From positions 6,877,258 to 6,913,688 of the forward strand of contig NC_049980.1 in NCBI RefSeq assembly GCF_000003815.2: a stretch of 36,431 bases of DNA, in the 5' to 3' direction. Made by a program: the position numbers and the translations under genes. Numbering within the stretch: the stretch's first letter is position 1; every line of letters starts with the position of its first letter. The stretch is from Branchiostoma floridae. Taxonomy: Eukaryota; Chordata; Leptocardii; Amphioxiformes; Branchiostomatidae. This document shows positions 24,645 through 36,034 of this stretch, piece by piece. The notes under the pieces were generated by a model. That model had not been told where the DNA came from. It saw nothing but the letters and a program-made list of their open reading frames with translations, and searched no databases.

Positions 24645-26371
24645 TAACTAACAGATGATTGGCCATAACTGTTTAGGTGCAGGCCTAGGTACAGGGCCGG
24701 ACTTCTGTGTTTGTACCTAATTTCTGTTTAGGTACACAGCTCTTAGCAATTTTGTTAACCAATGAAAACGATTTACCTTATCAGCATCCTTAAAAGCTAT
24801 TAAAGAAATATCACAAAGACAAAATATCGTCGTTTCAGTTCTTTTATTTCTCCCGCCATACAACCATTTGAAGCAATTCCATAAAAGGGTAGGCAAAAAA
24901 AGCACAAAGCACAGTTTCTGTCCGTTAGTTATATGGCAACGCCGCAAACGATTATCATCTCAAAACATTTTTGGTGTTTTCATGTGTTAAAGATTATACA
25001 TCCCAACAGATTTTTTGACGTTTTAGTGTTTATAATTTGTTTCTTTCCGATCTGTTTTATAATACACATGCAACAACGAGAAATGTCATTATCATACGTG
25101 ATGAAATACATAAGAGTATGGTACTCTACACCAACCAATTGAAGGATACATGTTCAAAAGAAGCTACATTTTTACACTGTACATTAAACACGATACAGTG
25201 AGTGGACATATATTGATGTACAGATACAAACACATGTTATCTAAATTTAGTTACAGGGTGTACTGCAGTACAACAGAGGCCCGCATGCATTCCTTGCATT
25301 GTACACATAGAACCAAAATATCAGCCTTACCTAACAGTTTATATTTAAAAAAACCTGTAACGTATAATGGAGTAAATTTTGCTATTTTGATGAATGAGTA
25401 ACTACGTTGGCTAACTTGAAGTTTGCTATAGAAATTTGCACACTGTGTTAGCAACATTCTTACAAGCACTGGGACATTACGTCTACCTTGTGGACAGTTG
25501 GACAGTACATTCACTACTAGTGCAGACCTCCTGCACTAGACAAAGACTGTGGATCAACAAGACATAACCTTGGCGACCTAAGTCTCTAGGTCTAACGATC
25601 CTTAACAGCCCTATACATTTACAGCACAGTATACACAATATATATATACAGGCTACGGCAAAACATGTCAACATTGTCGGTTTCTCCGGCGTTTCCCGGA
25701 TTCAATACAGTTGAACCATGCCACGATGTCTGTTCGAACCGTTCGCAAGAGAAGAGCAACCCAGTTTTAAAACCACAGCACTATAGACAGCAAAACATAG
25801 CCAATAATGTAGTATGCGTCAACGGTGTAGCAAATACTTTGAGAAACGTAAACAAACGAGTGGTTGTGTACAAATACACTGAGGCCTACTACAGGCATCT
25901 CTTCTTTTGCAACTGTTGATGGTTTTAATAGCAGCTTTACCGAAGGGGATGGATCAATTTGGGTAGGGAAAATTCAAGTATTTCTTATTTCATTACTTAC
26001 AACACTATTTCATAGCCAGATGAGAGCATGCTGTCTTACATATTATACGTAAACTAAGTATATACAGATAGCGCAATTGGTAAGTAGACTTCCACAACAT
26101 TCGATAGACGTACTACAATGGACAGTATAGACTGACCACAATGGTTCTTACACGTGTCGACAATCCACCACAATACTCCATAAATTCACTACAATCAGCA
26201 ATAAACTAACCACGATAAACTTTCAAGAAGGCCTGCAAATAGATACTAATATGTATATATAACAGGTATTTGTCATATGTCCACTTTAGGTATATCCGTA
26301 CATGTATACAGATGACCATTCAATGATGATTTTTGTAAGACATTCAAGAGCGCTCCAGCTTCCCGCCATGA
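24645..26371. other. Non-repetitive AT-rich intergenic stretch
   Basis: No MITE, LINE or convincing exon was recognised. A minus-strand AATAAA (24843-24848) could close a very long 3' untranslated region of the minus-strand gene whose stop is at 27290, but nothing else supports that. Confidence 0.45.
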
Positions 26372-26602
26372 CAATACGCTCATTTGCCATTCGACCACGC
26401 ATGCGCAGCGACAGGTCTTGTGGGTAATATGTCAAAGGTGAAAGCCCTTGACTTGCAAATAGTTCTCGTCGCGACCATTGTATAACAATGTCCAGACTTT
26501 GTTTTGTTTATGTCTTAGGGGCTCTCACCTATTAAGCATTACCCACAGTTCCTTTTGCTTCACATGCGCGCTAGGAGTGGCGAACGAGCTTATTGTCATT
26601 CT
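26372..26602. mobile_element. Family G inverted-repeat element, copy 2
   Basis: Left arm AATACGCTCATTTGCCATTC, ACCACGCATGCGCAG and TGTGGGTAATATGTCAAAGG; right arm TACCCACAGTTCCTTTTG, CACATGCGCGC, AACGAGCTTATT. Full length with diverged arms. Confidence 0.7.
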
Positions 26603-27289
26603 CACAACCTGTACGGGTATTCTCAGTGATCCTTGTAAGTTCAGTGTGGCTAGTTTATTGTCTATTGTAGTAAGCTTATAGAGCGTTGTGAAATTTTACC
26701 CGCAAAGACTCTTAGCGAGCACATTTGTAACAATAAGTTGTACACTTCATACATTTGAGTTGTCTGGTTGAACTACTTCATAGTTAGACTTTCCGTGTAA
26801 ATGATATTAATATCATGTTGACTTAAAAGCTGGGCAAAGTAACAATAAGTGCATGGGGCAAGTGTTGTGTACCGTTGACGACCTTACGATGTAGTGCTTT
26901 GCTGGTAGATGACAGATGCCAAGATCACTTGATTGATGTAGTCGTAAGAAGACTCAGTACGGTACGCGTACACGGAAAGGACTCAACGGAGGGTCTACAA
27001 TCCAACCGACAGACTACACTACGCTACACTACTACAGTTGACTGGTTTGAGGACCCTGCATTCCGTGTATTCACGATCACTCGTCTACATCTGTTGGTGA
27101 CACGATGAAACACAATCACTGGGCCCACAGCACACAAAAGCCTTCAGCGCGTGGCGGGAGATGGCAGTTCCTAGCGAGCTGCGACGGAACTGCAGATGAA
27201 ACTACCTGGTGGTGGAGCGACTCTTCTTCTGTCCACGAGCAATCCGACCGCACCCATCCCCGGGGGTCTACCGCACCCACCCCGGGGGT

Positions 27290-30200
27290 CTAGCGGGTGG
27301 TGATCACTCCCATGGGGATGGTGAAGTTCCGGGTGTAGAAGGAGTGATTCCTACTGGGAAGATTGAACAAGCGTCAGATTCATCTGTTCATTCATTGAAG
27401 AAACTGTACATTTGTATATGTACATATTTATGTTGAAGGAGTTGTGTATGCAAGCGTGGTACTGTAAATAAATTTAAATTCGCGGGGATTTAATTTCGCG
27501 GTAGCGGGAAAAGGAATATTCATGGCGATTTTAATATCGCGGTAGCATCATGCACTGTTTACTACCATGAAAAAAAAGTTCGCGGTGGTTTTAGATTCGC
27601 GGTAAAGTGGCCAGCGCGAAAAACGCAAACATTAATCCACCGCGAACATTTCTGCATTTAGAGTATGCACTTGAATCGAATCGAATCAGTGATGTGTATT
27701 CAATAGACATTTTTTATTAGTTTCAAGCAACTGTTCATATACTGAAGCTTTATTAACACAAAACAACAGTCACTCACAAAAAGTACAGTGACTTTCGTGG
27801 GATCAACTGCAAGCTACCAAAAATAAACAGGCAAAATAAACCTGAGAATTCTACTTTCTAAAAGAATACAGGATAACAAACGTGAATCTAATCGTGTGAT
27901 ATGCTTTAAGGCTATCACCAAATGTACAAATCTCGTGTCAAGTATTTGTGTGTCTACGTATTCGGTTATGTACACCGTTGAATGTTGGTCATGGCCATTT
28001 CTACCAGTACGGCGATTACTATCTGTATACCCATGTCAAAATATCACTTTACTCCACCTGGCGACACAGAAGTGCCTATACATCATCCATCCTACTCTGA
28101 TGTCATCCCCCACCCCCTCCCAAAGAACTCATAAAAAAGGAGCCAACAAGCCCAGGTCAGACAAGGGACACTACCCCCCAAACATGTACGGAGAAGCGGC
28201 AGGTCTCTGATCATGTCTCCTTATATATGGTCACAAAATCGTTTTTAGATTGCCGTTGTGACCCCCAACAGCAGAGTCATAAAAGGCTCCATCAGCACAT
28301 ACTCTGCGGCGCCGGCATGTTCTCAGTTACCGGGTCAGCACGATAGGGTCGGTCTGGGGCAAGTGCTGGGTGTGACATCACCACAGGAACAGGCTGAACT
28401 ACCGTGGCCGACAGCAACAATTACAATGGGCAACACACCTATTTTTCTCGTCAGCACACCTATTTTTCTGGTCAACACAACTATTTTTTTCTGGTGAACA
28501 AACCCACATTTTTCTTGTCAACACACCTATCCTTTTTACCAACACACCTATTTTTTTCTGATCAACTCACCTATTCTCTGTATAGGGAGTTGCGGGAGCG
28601 AACTAAAGCGAACAAGGCTGGAATCCAGGCTACACTAGCTAACGTCACACTTCTGGTGTCGTGAGGACTAGCGACCGGAAATGAAGGCAGTGCTTAGCTA
28701 CATGGCCCGTACAGGTCACAAAGAGAATGCTTATTTATAGTTCAGCTCAAGAAGATACCCATATAGTTGGTATTTAGAATACTAGTAGACAGTTTATTGA
28801 GCACCCACTTTTAGACCGGCAGGTATCTGTTTGACCCAATTGCAATACTCGATGACAGGCTACTTGTAACGTTACATGAAAACTTTTCGCACTGTAAATT
28901 TTTTTATGCTAGTCTGCTTTTCGGCACGGTCAATGATTTTTCGCCGGGTATCTTCTATCAATTATCAAGCGACTGACAATGCTACTTACAATGGATCGAT
29001 GGCAAATGTTTTTAGGGAAATGAAACAAGTCTTGAAATAGCAAATGTAGCAACGGAATGGTATATGTATTCTTCTTTTTTTTTCCTAAGAAAAAAATGGT
29101 GTGTCTCAGATTACCCGGCTGAACCTGAACAAAAGAAGAAGAAGAAGAAGAACCTGGCTTTTTTGGTCGACTGCTAGCGCTGGCAAGGCGCATAAAATTT
29201 TCGATCTAAGTTGTAAAAAGTTGCAGAATCGTCTTCCAAACATTTCTCATTTCTGATGAAATAAAAAAAAAATCGGGCTTGTACAATGTTTTACTGTACA
29301 ATTAGAATATAATGTTGAGAAAATAACAGGGCCGTAATCGGAAACATAACATTATGGGTCGTAAACACAATTGTCGCTAACCTGATTTAAACTCGAGCTT
29401 ACAATTTAGTATTCATTACAATGCAGTTTTTTTTTAAGTCAAATATCTTGTAGTTTGAATTAGTAGCTTGTACTATTGGGTACTCATTACAGTTTGAAAA
29501 ACTATCTGTTTGCTTATCTTATGCTGTTTATTTGTTTTATACAAGCTGACGTAAAAATGACGTATAACTATGACGCATCGACGATGACCAAATATGGTAC
29601 GCTGTCAGAGAATAGATTGAAGGATGTATTCTGCTGCGTCCTCGTCAAAAATCGTCCCAAAAAGGACAAGGACAAAGTTTTTGGGGATCTATCTCCTTTT
29701 ACACTGTCTCCCTTTGTCCATTATACAGAGATAAATATGTGTACGCTACGGTTATAAGGTTTTAATTAGTAATATAGTCATCAATCAATTGCAATGTTAG
29801 CAAATAAAACGGTATGATTATCATCATCATATATTGTCGAACCAGTACTGTAACCAGTCCGGGAATGGTTATGATGATGTAGAGAAGAATGATCTTTTCG
29901 AAAAGACGGCAAAAAAGTTTCAGCCAACGTTGTCAACCCGCAAAAAACAACATATGTGCTGACGGACTAACAGTAAATAGGTTATAGCTATAAACTGTAG
30001 CATTACAAATCCACTGGTAATATTCGGAGTCAAATTCGACTATATATTGCCAGAGAATCTACAAGAGAATCTACAATGTACTGGACTCCTCAATCAAAAT
30101 CACTCACAACTTCATGTTTTTGGAAATGTAAAAAAAAAAGTTTTAGAAACCCAGCCGGTTTCATCATAGCATTATAAGCGATTGTCTAGAGCGGCATTTG

Positions 30201-30574
30201 GGAATACCAAATACCACATTTTCCTCAGCTGTACGATATAAATCATTGATGACTCGTGTTCGATTTCTTTTTGGGACTCTGGCATCATGGCAATGTGGAT
30301 TAACTCCACAACGTGAGCTCAACGTCATTGCCATCATCACATCTTACCTCCTACGGGCAGTCGGCGACCTGTTGAGCTTGAGGCGGACTGCGGCGGTGGG
30401 CTTGGTGAAGTAGGAAGCCGACCCGTGGTGTCCGGAGGAGTAGGTAGGCGGGAACACCATGTACACCTCCTGGCGGAAATGCTTCCTCCTCCCGCTGCCA
30501 GCCACGAAGCTGCAGTCGTAGTTCCACGGACGGTCGGTGCTGTAGATGACCATGGTAGCTGTAGATAGAGCGCT
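27290..30574 (-). CDS. Small minus-strand gene, two exons, 89-residue protein of unknown function
   Basis: Coding exons 30553-30348 and 27353-27290. The ATG at 30553 is in a strong context (GCTACCATGG), and an acceptor CCGCAG at 30575 suggests a 5'-leader intron or, alternatively, an internal exon whose frame stays open upstream of the ATG. The donor AG|GTAAGA at 30347 leaves phase 2; the acceptor TTCCCAG at 27354 fits this phase and gives a 20-residue tail ending GVITTR-stop. Both exons are strongly GC-rich at third positions, unlike the surroundings. The protein is basic and rich in Tyr, Ser and His (for example YDCSFVAGSGRRKHF and FYTRNFTIPMG) with no signal peptide or membrane segment. 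I do not recognise it. Small basic Tyr/Pro-rich proteins of this sort are frequent among ciliary and sperm proteins, but that is only a thought. Confidence 0.6.
27478..27665. repeat. TTCGCGGT / ACCGCGAA repeat element
   Basis: The words AATTTCGCGGTAG, TTCGCGGGGATTTAA, GTTCGCGGTGG and CCACCGCGAACATT recur in both orientations over about 190 bp, giving a foldback with ends ACTGTAAATAAATTTAAATT and ATTTCTGCATTTAGAGT. Non-coding. Confidence 0.7.
28427..28580. repeat. Degenerate ~30-bp tandem repeat
   Basis: About five copies of CAACACACCTATTTTTCTGG with variable T runs. No coding meaning. Confidence 0.8.
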
Positions 30575-30586
30575 CTGCGGCAGTTA

Positions 30587-30602
30587 GCACACACACACAC
30601 AC
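30587..30602. repeat. Short (CA)n run
   Basis: Eight CA units. On the minus strand it is a GT run just ahead of the CTAACTGCCGCAG acceptor of the small gene. Confidence 0.9.
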
Positions 30603-31706
30603 CAGGCTTCCAAACGACCTTATGATTTATCTCTATCCGCGTCCTGAAATTAGTCACCAGACAGTGACAGTGATAAATAGATCGTTGGACACCCGATAGG
30701 GATGACAGTTACGATGCCATAGGCTGCACGTTTGAAACATTGCTCATCTATTTATTCTGCCTTTTTTTATTTACACCAGCCACCCAGTGGGTCGGCTTCG
30801 GGAACGATTTCAAACGTAAACAAAAATCTCGACCGCAAACAGCATAAGTGTAAACCATAAACTGTGCATTCCTGCCATTCTGTGCGTGGTCAGCGAACAC
30901 TTTAGAATTGGTTGTAGGCTCGGCCTGAGGTATGCTGGCGGAGGGTTGGCGGTTGTTAATTATGCCAAGTGACAGACAGTATGGCAAGATGGGCTCTTTT
31001 CTCACGAAGGCCCGAGTCTCGTATTACGCAAACGCCCTTGTGTTGACGACAACATGATATCGCGGTATGCGCGTCCAGTATTTTAGGGGGGACTCATCTC
31101 TTGGTGATAACAACCAGACGTGCCTAATAAATACTAACGTTAAATGAACTATGAGTCTAAAACACCATTAAAGACATGCCGCTCGTATTTTATTTTCCAT
31201 CTACGTGAGAAGAACGGTCGAGTTTGGTATTTTTTCTGTGATTTACAACTGAGGACATCGCCTTTCTGTCTGCTGCACACTTGTCCGGAGACGTCAACGC
31301 TTACTGGACAGGAAACGCGGGGTGATCTTCTGCTAATCCAAAAAGAACGTCGACCTTGGCAAGGCCGAAAACAAGGACGAGAAACAAAGTGGCATTGGCT
31401 GTAAAATCAACAAGGATGTCCCAAGAACTCGTCCTCAATGACTTTGAACTTGTGAATTAGTTGTTGGCTGGATTTGAATTTCAACGGTCATCACAATCAC
31501 TGATGAGAGCAAAAGTTCCCTTCGTAAAATCTGTCATGCCGCCATAAACGAGGTTCGGCCATTTAGTACTGGATGAGTAATAGACGTGAAATGTGGAGCC
31601 TGAACACACCCACTGCACACAGCATGTACTTGTCAGCACATTGCAGTTCAAAGTACTGTTTTCATGACATCCCCATTACCAACCTACTCCAGGTCATTGA
31701 ACCATG
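30603..31706. other. Intergenic sequence without recognised genes
   Basis: Several short open frames exist on both strands, but none has convincing splice sites or composition. Nothing repeated in the window was found here. Confidence 0.45.
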
Positions 31707-31945
31707 TAACGCTAGTTCACTTTTATCCGCGAGGTAACCTATATCCGTTGTTGTTTTTAAAACAGGATATTTATGGAAATCCGGATATCAAGACGACGGA
31801 CGGTGGTTTTAAACGGCAATATTTTGGATAACGATAGATATATTGCAATTTGACACTACCGTCCGTCTATTCGATATCCCTATATACACTGCTTTCAAAT
31901 ACAACGGATATAGATTACGCCCTGGATAAAGGCGAACTAGCGTTA
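31707..31945. mobile_element. Family A foldback MITE, copy 8
   Basis: Termini TAACGCTAGTTCACTTTTAT and GGCGAACTAGCGTTA with TA on each side; at 239 bp the longest copy, with arms paired to the centre. Confidence 0.9.
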
Positions 31946-32319
31946 GATATTTTTGCTGTTTACATCTTCTTGTAAAAGTGGATTGTAGGTTGTTCAGCAA
32001 AGCGAGAGGCAATGACGCAGCGTTTTTCGCTTTAGAAATCAAAGTAGGTATTTTGGTGCTAACGTGTACAGCATTTAAGTTACTATTTACTCATTTGACT
32101 CCATGGAATCCCTACATAAACCTCGAACAGCGGCAGATGTGATATATTACGAGTCTCGGCAGGCTTTTTTCCATAAGCACGTGCTAGTATGTCGTCTCGC
32201 TGAAGAACATAGGGTCCATCGAATGTAGGGGGAAATGTGATTTCCTATAAGTAGATAGTGACCAGGGTGTTAAAAAAATAATTTTGTCATTCCAGACCAA
32301 ATAGCTGATACCTTTTCAA

Positions 32320-32560
32320 TATAGACTGCTGTCATTGGAATACATGTATTCACTGTATCGTTGATATAAGCACCATCTGTTGAAATGAATACCAGAAAGT
32401 CTCCACATGAAATACTTGTATCATGAACGTTTCCATAGCACTAGTCTCGACATTCTCCATTAAACCATTTGTTTAGTCTCCAACTTGTACTGGCACATTC
32501 AGCATCTGTCACTAAACTATATTGAGAGTTCTGTGTGTTATTAGGACATTGTAACCAACT
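32320..32560. repeat. Tandem duplication, unit 1: far-upstream flank
   Basis: Shares long near-identical blocks with 34995-35250, such as TTCACTGTATCGTTGATATA, GAAATGAATACCAGAAAGTC and TCCATAGCACTAGT. It precedes the 40-bp minisatellite in both units. Confidence 0.9.
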
Positions 32561-32589
32561 GTTACCATACCATGCCTTGCGCTTGTGTG

Positions 32590-33105
32590 TGATTGGTGTT
32601 CAACGCCAAGGAGAGTTGTGTTTCCTGTGTGTGGAAAGTGCCCCACACCAAGGACAGGTGTGCTATGTTTGTGGATGATGGTCATTATCAAGGACAGGTA
32701 TGTTATGTGTGTGGATGGTGTTCAGCACCAAGGACAGGTATGTTATGTGTGTGGATGGTGTTCAGCACCAAGGACAGGTATGTTATGTGTGTGTGGATGG
32801 TGTTCAGCACCAAGGACAGGTATGTTATGTGTGTGGATGGTGTTCAGCACCAAGGACAGGTATGTTATGTGTGTGGATGGTGTTCAGCACCAAGGACAGG
32901 TATGTTATGTGTGTGGATGGTGTTCAGCACCAAGGACAGGTATGTTATGTGTGTGGATGGTGTTCAGCACCAAGGACAGGTATGTTATGTGTGTGGAGAG
33001 TGTTCAGCACCAAGGACAGGTATTTTATGTGTGTGGATGGTGTTCAGCACCAAGGACAGGTATTTTATGTGTGTGGATGGTGTTCAGCACCAAGGACAGG
33101 TGTGT
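32590..33105. repeat. 40-bp minisatellite (10 near-identical plus ~3 degenerate copies)
   Basis: Unit TATGTTATGTGTGTGGATGG plus TGTTCAGCACCAAGGACAGG. Ten copies from about 32700 are almost identical; one has a 2-bp insertion and one a changed centre (GAGAG). Since 40 is not a multiple of three and the unit lacks stops, all three plus frames stay open for 400 bp or more. I do not regard these frames as genes. Confidence 0.95.
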
Positions 33106-33171
33106 TGTGTGTATGGATGATTTGTTTGTCAGTGTAGATAGTTCCAAGAACAAATGTGTTTGCTAATGGAA

Positions 33172-33575
33172 ATTAGCACCTAAGGATCGGCTAAATAGAT
33201 TGATCCACGGTTTTCCTTTAACACTTTTACTAGATGTTTACAAAATGCAGAGATGCATGCTGGACATTTAAAGATAAAGCAGATTGTGACCATTTTCATA
33301 ATCAGAAATCGCAAAAGAGATTCCTTATTGATGGAACCCAAAAAACAATGTTCCAGTGCAACATATATGACTATTCATCCTATTCTATTCGTCATACTCG
33401 CCTTTATTTTGCACAGAAAGCATTCTTCCAAAAGTTGTTCTAGAACAGCAAACTCTTTGTGTCATAGACTAGCAACGGCGTTCGATGTGATTTGTTTGCA
33501 CTCTTGACTGACTACTGAAGGCGACAGAGGCAGACTTCACCTGCTCCTTTCTTCAGACAACAGTTAAGAGTATTT
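33172..33575 (+). promoter_or_regulatory. 5' flank of the two-exon gene, duplicated downstream
   Basis: Shares blocks with 36035-36431: AGATGTTTACAAAATG, ATGTTCCAGTGCAACATATA, CTAGCAACGGCGTTCGATGT and TGACTGACTACTGAAGGCGA. The best-conserved part is the last 90 bases before the gene, which suggests promoter or leader function. TGCTCCTTTCTTCAG at about 33555 could be a leader acceptor. No TATA box in a proper place was seen. Confidence 0.6.
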
Positions 33576-33585
33576 TTTAAGAAAC

Positions 33586-34701
33586 ATGGCGAGACGCCGC
33601 GGCCGACGAGGACACCGGCGGTCCCGAGCTCGAGACGGTCCGTCTCGCAGGTTTCCTATCTCTGAAGTGACCGATGATTCAAGTGATGAGCGATGGCGGT
33701 TGCTCAGAACGGCAGTGTTCACAACTTTGCTACTCGCAGCTGTGATGACGGTAAGTTTTCTACATCAATAGTTAATATTGATAGTATATAGGTACGTACA
33801 TATAATTAGATCTGTTGTTATACTATAGACCACAGGAAACCAATTAGTTTTCATGCATCAAATTTTGTGATAATTTCAGCTATGTATGATTTTCCCAATC
33901 GAGTAACGATGGATGACTACCCAGGCCTTGTTTCTGTCCATACAGTATTACAATGGAAGAATATCTATCTTTCAGGCGGTCTCTGTGACCATCACAGCAC
34001 AGTTCTACTCAAACACCGCTGCAGTGGAGACTCCTGTCGGCATCCCTCCGTACCGAAGTCGGGGACATGGCGGAGTTCCCAACGGCATGACCGCGACCGA
34101 TGCTACTGCTACCAATGACCCCATGGCTCCTCCGATAGACCACGTGCGACGTCCAAACGTCAAACCAGATGTGCACAAGGACTGGGACTCCATGACGGCT
34201 CAACAGAAGCACTGGTACCTCTCCAAGATGCGCCTTCACAAGCAGATGCACGACCTTCTACACATCCAGGATAAGCCTAAGGTGCGAACGGATTTAGAAG
34301 ATGACATCCGACGTCACTTCGAATTCATGGACTGGAATGAGAACACGGTCGCGAATACCTTCTCCTACTCGGAATCACCCACTGGCCCAGATGACACAGA
34401 GTACAAGAAGAACCAGGTGGAGCCCAAATCAGGCTCATCGATTCAAACCAAATCTATGAGTGAGCTCGAGAACACGGAGGCAACCGCCGTAGACAAGGTG
34501 CTACTGGAGAAAGCGAGACAGGTGAACTTGTACCTGAACTACGTCATGTCAGCAAACATGACATGCCGCCGCGAGAGGAAGCACCGCGTGTTCAGGCGTG
34601 TCAAACGCGTTACGACTGTGGCCATGGTCGTGGTTGGAGTGCTGGTGGCAGGCTCTGTAGCCTACAGCTGTATGTTACAGATGTTTGTAGGCAAAATTTA
34701 G
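33586..34701 (+). CDS. Two-exon gene: basic protein with two predicted membrane segments (296 aa), unknown family
   Basis: Exon 1 is 33586-33750 and exon 2 33976-34701 (GTAAGT donor, CTTTCAG acceptor, phase 0). The ATG has a good context (GAAACATGG). Residues 2-22 are extremely Arg-rich (RRRGRRGHRRSRAR). A hydrophobic segment of about 22 residues (42-63) spans the splice junction, followed by about 200 polar residues with a helical part (HKDWDSMTAQQKHWYLSKMR), an acidic part and one NMT sequon. A basic run (CRRERKHRVFRRVKR) precedes a second hydrophobic segment (about 267-288) near the C terminus. I do not recognise the family. A two-pass ER or plasma-membrane protein is likely; topology is ambiguous since both segments have a basic N-side. 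The gene lies in a tandem duplication, so a paralogue is expected just past the window. Confidence 0.8.
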
Positions 34702-34994
34702 AAACATATTTGTTATTGTTACTAGTATATTGATGGAGTTGGGATTCTGATAAAGAAAAACATGCTGGACCAAAGGTGGTCTCTTCCTCATTCCTCTAAC
34801 ATCATCCGTTTCAACAGAAACTCTTAATTTGACCTCAGGGAAGGTTCACAACTGTAATATCCCTTCTGATGAATGCAAGCATCCTAGACCAATGGTGTTT
34901 TTCCTCGTAATGCTAACGTTATCAGTGTTAAGTGTAAAAATATACATGAGATAAGGCTCACAATCCTTATATCCCAATTCTCAACTGTCTTTTC
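34702..34994. other. 3' flank of the two-exon gene
   Basis: No exon or repeat recognised. No AATAAA close to the stop codon; the first plus-strand one noticed is at 35369, within the next duplication unit. Confidence 0.5.
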
Positions 34995-35285
34995 AAAATA
35001 GACTACCGTCATGTAAATGTATATACCTTCACTGTATCGTTGATATAATATACGTACCATCTGTTGAAATGAATACCAGAAAGTCTCCACATGAAATATT
35101 TGTATCATCAACGTTTCCATAGCACTAGTGTCGAAATTCTCCATCAAACCGATAACAGTCATGCTGGAAGTTTGTTTAGTCTACAATGTTAACTGGCACG
35201 TCCAGCATCTGTCACTGAACTATATTGAACGTTTTGTGTGTTAGTCAGACAATGTACTCAACTGTTACTTTACATGTATATGGGT
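34995..35285. repeat. Tandem duplication, unit 2: far-upstream flank
   Basis: Counterpart of 32320-32560, with small insertions (for example ATATACGT near 35050 and GATAACAGTCATGCTGGAAG near 35151). The offset between the units is about 2.7 kb. Confidence 0.9.
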
Positions 35286-35400
35286 ATTAAATACAGATGG
35301 TGCTGAAGAAGCAATGCATTTTACACTATGAATTGTTTCAATTGTAATTGTCGGGAATGTGGGTCACAATAAAAGAGTTTTCAAATGAAGGATGTGTTTT

Positions 35401-35402
<2 letters not shown>

Positions 35403-35458
<56 letters not shown>

Positions 35459-35542
35459 TGTGTGTGTGCGTGTGTGTGTGTGTGTGTGCGTGCGTGCGTG
35501 TGCGTGTGCGTGTGCGTGTGCGTGCATGCGTGTGAGTGTGTT
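35403..35542. repeat. (GT)n/(GC)n microsatellite
   Basis: About 140 bp of GTGTGT with interspersed GCGTGCGT. It lies in unit 2 between flank and minisatellite, and is absent from unit 1. Confidence 0.97.
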
Positions 35543-35544
35543 CA

Positions 35545-35930
35545 TGATGTTCGGCACCAAGCGCAAGTCTGTGTTTGATGGTGTTCAGCTATAATGAAAT
35601 GTTTGACTGTGTGTATGTTGTTCAGCAAGTGCGTTTGCTTGAGTGGATGGTGTTCAGCACCAAGAACAGATGTGTTTGCCTGTACATGTGTTTAAATAGT
35701 ATTAAGAACCAATGTCAGGTGTGTTGTGAGTTCAGGTTGTGTTCAGCACCAACAAATCTGCCAAGAACAAGCATGTTTGTGTGGATGGTGTTCAGCACCA
35801 AGGACAGACATGTTACGTGTGTGGATGGTGTTCAGCGCTAATATAGGCGTATTTCCCTGTGTGCGGATGGTGTTCAGCACCAAGGACATGTGTGTTACTT
35901 GTGAGTGTGGTTTTCAGTACTATGAAGAGG
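35545..35930. repeat. Decayed 40-bp minisatellite, duplication unit 2
   Basis: About seven diverged copies of GTGTGGATGGTGTTCAGCAC and caaggacag, with insertions between them. Positionally equivalent to the homogeneous array at 32590-33105. Confidence 0.85.
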
Positions 35931-36034
35931 TATCGTTGTGGGCGTACATGTAAAGGTTCCAGGAAAAGATGACGTGTTTGCTATAGGACAATTCGCACAA
36001 AAGGTTTATCTAAATAGATTTGTGCACGGTTTGC

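Larger units (their letters stand above)
27354..30347 (-). other. Intron of the minus-strand gene
   Basis: 2,994 bp. Holds a CGCGGT-type repeat (27478-27665), a degenerate minisatellite (28427-28580), and otherwise unrecognised AT-rich sequence from 28600 to 30340, including a polypurine/polyA-rich part near 29075-29150. No other confident exon. Confidence 0.5.

Noticed and set aside
28292-28398. Minus-strand open stretch (VVQPVPVVMSHPALAP...) ending in a stop, looking like a terminal exon
   Set aside because: It has a coding look, but its acceptors do not fit the phase left by the exon at 30348, whereas 27353-27290 fits exactly. It might be part of an unseen alternative transcript.
29476-29757. 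93-codon plus-strand open frame with a hydrophobic start
   Set aside because: Starts in AT-rich sequence with low-quality context, has no GC3 bias unlike real exons here, and matches nothing.
30748-31005. 85-codon minus-strand open frame upstream of the small gene
   Set aside because: No supporting splice sites or codon bias; amino-acid composition looks random.
35348-35594. Cys/Val-rich frames over the GT repeat
   Set aside because: Translation of a (GT)n/(GC)n microsatellite.
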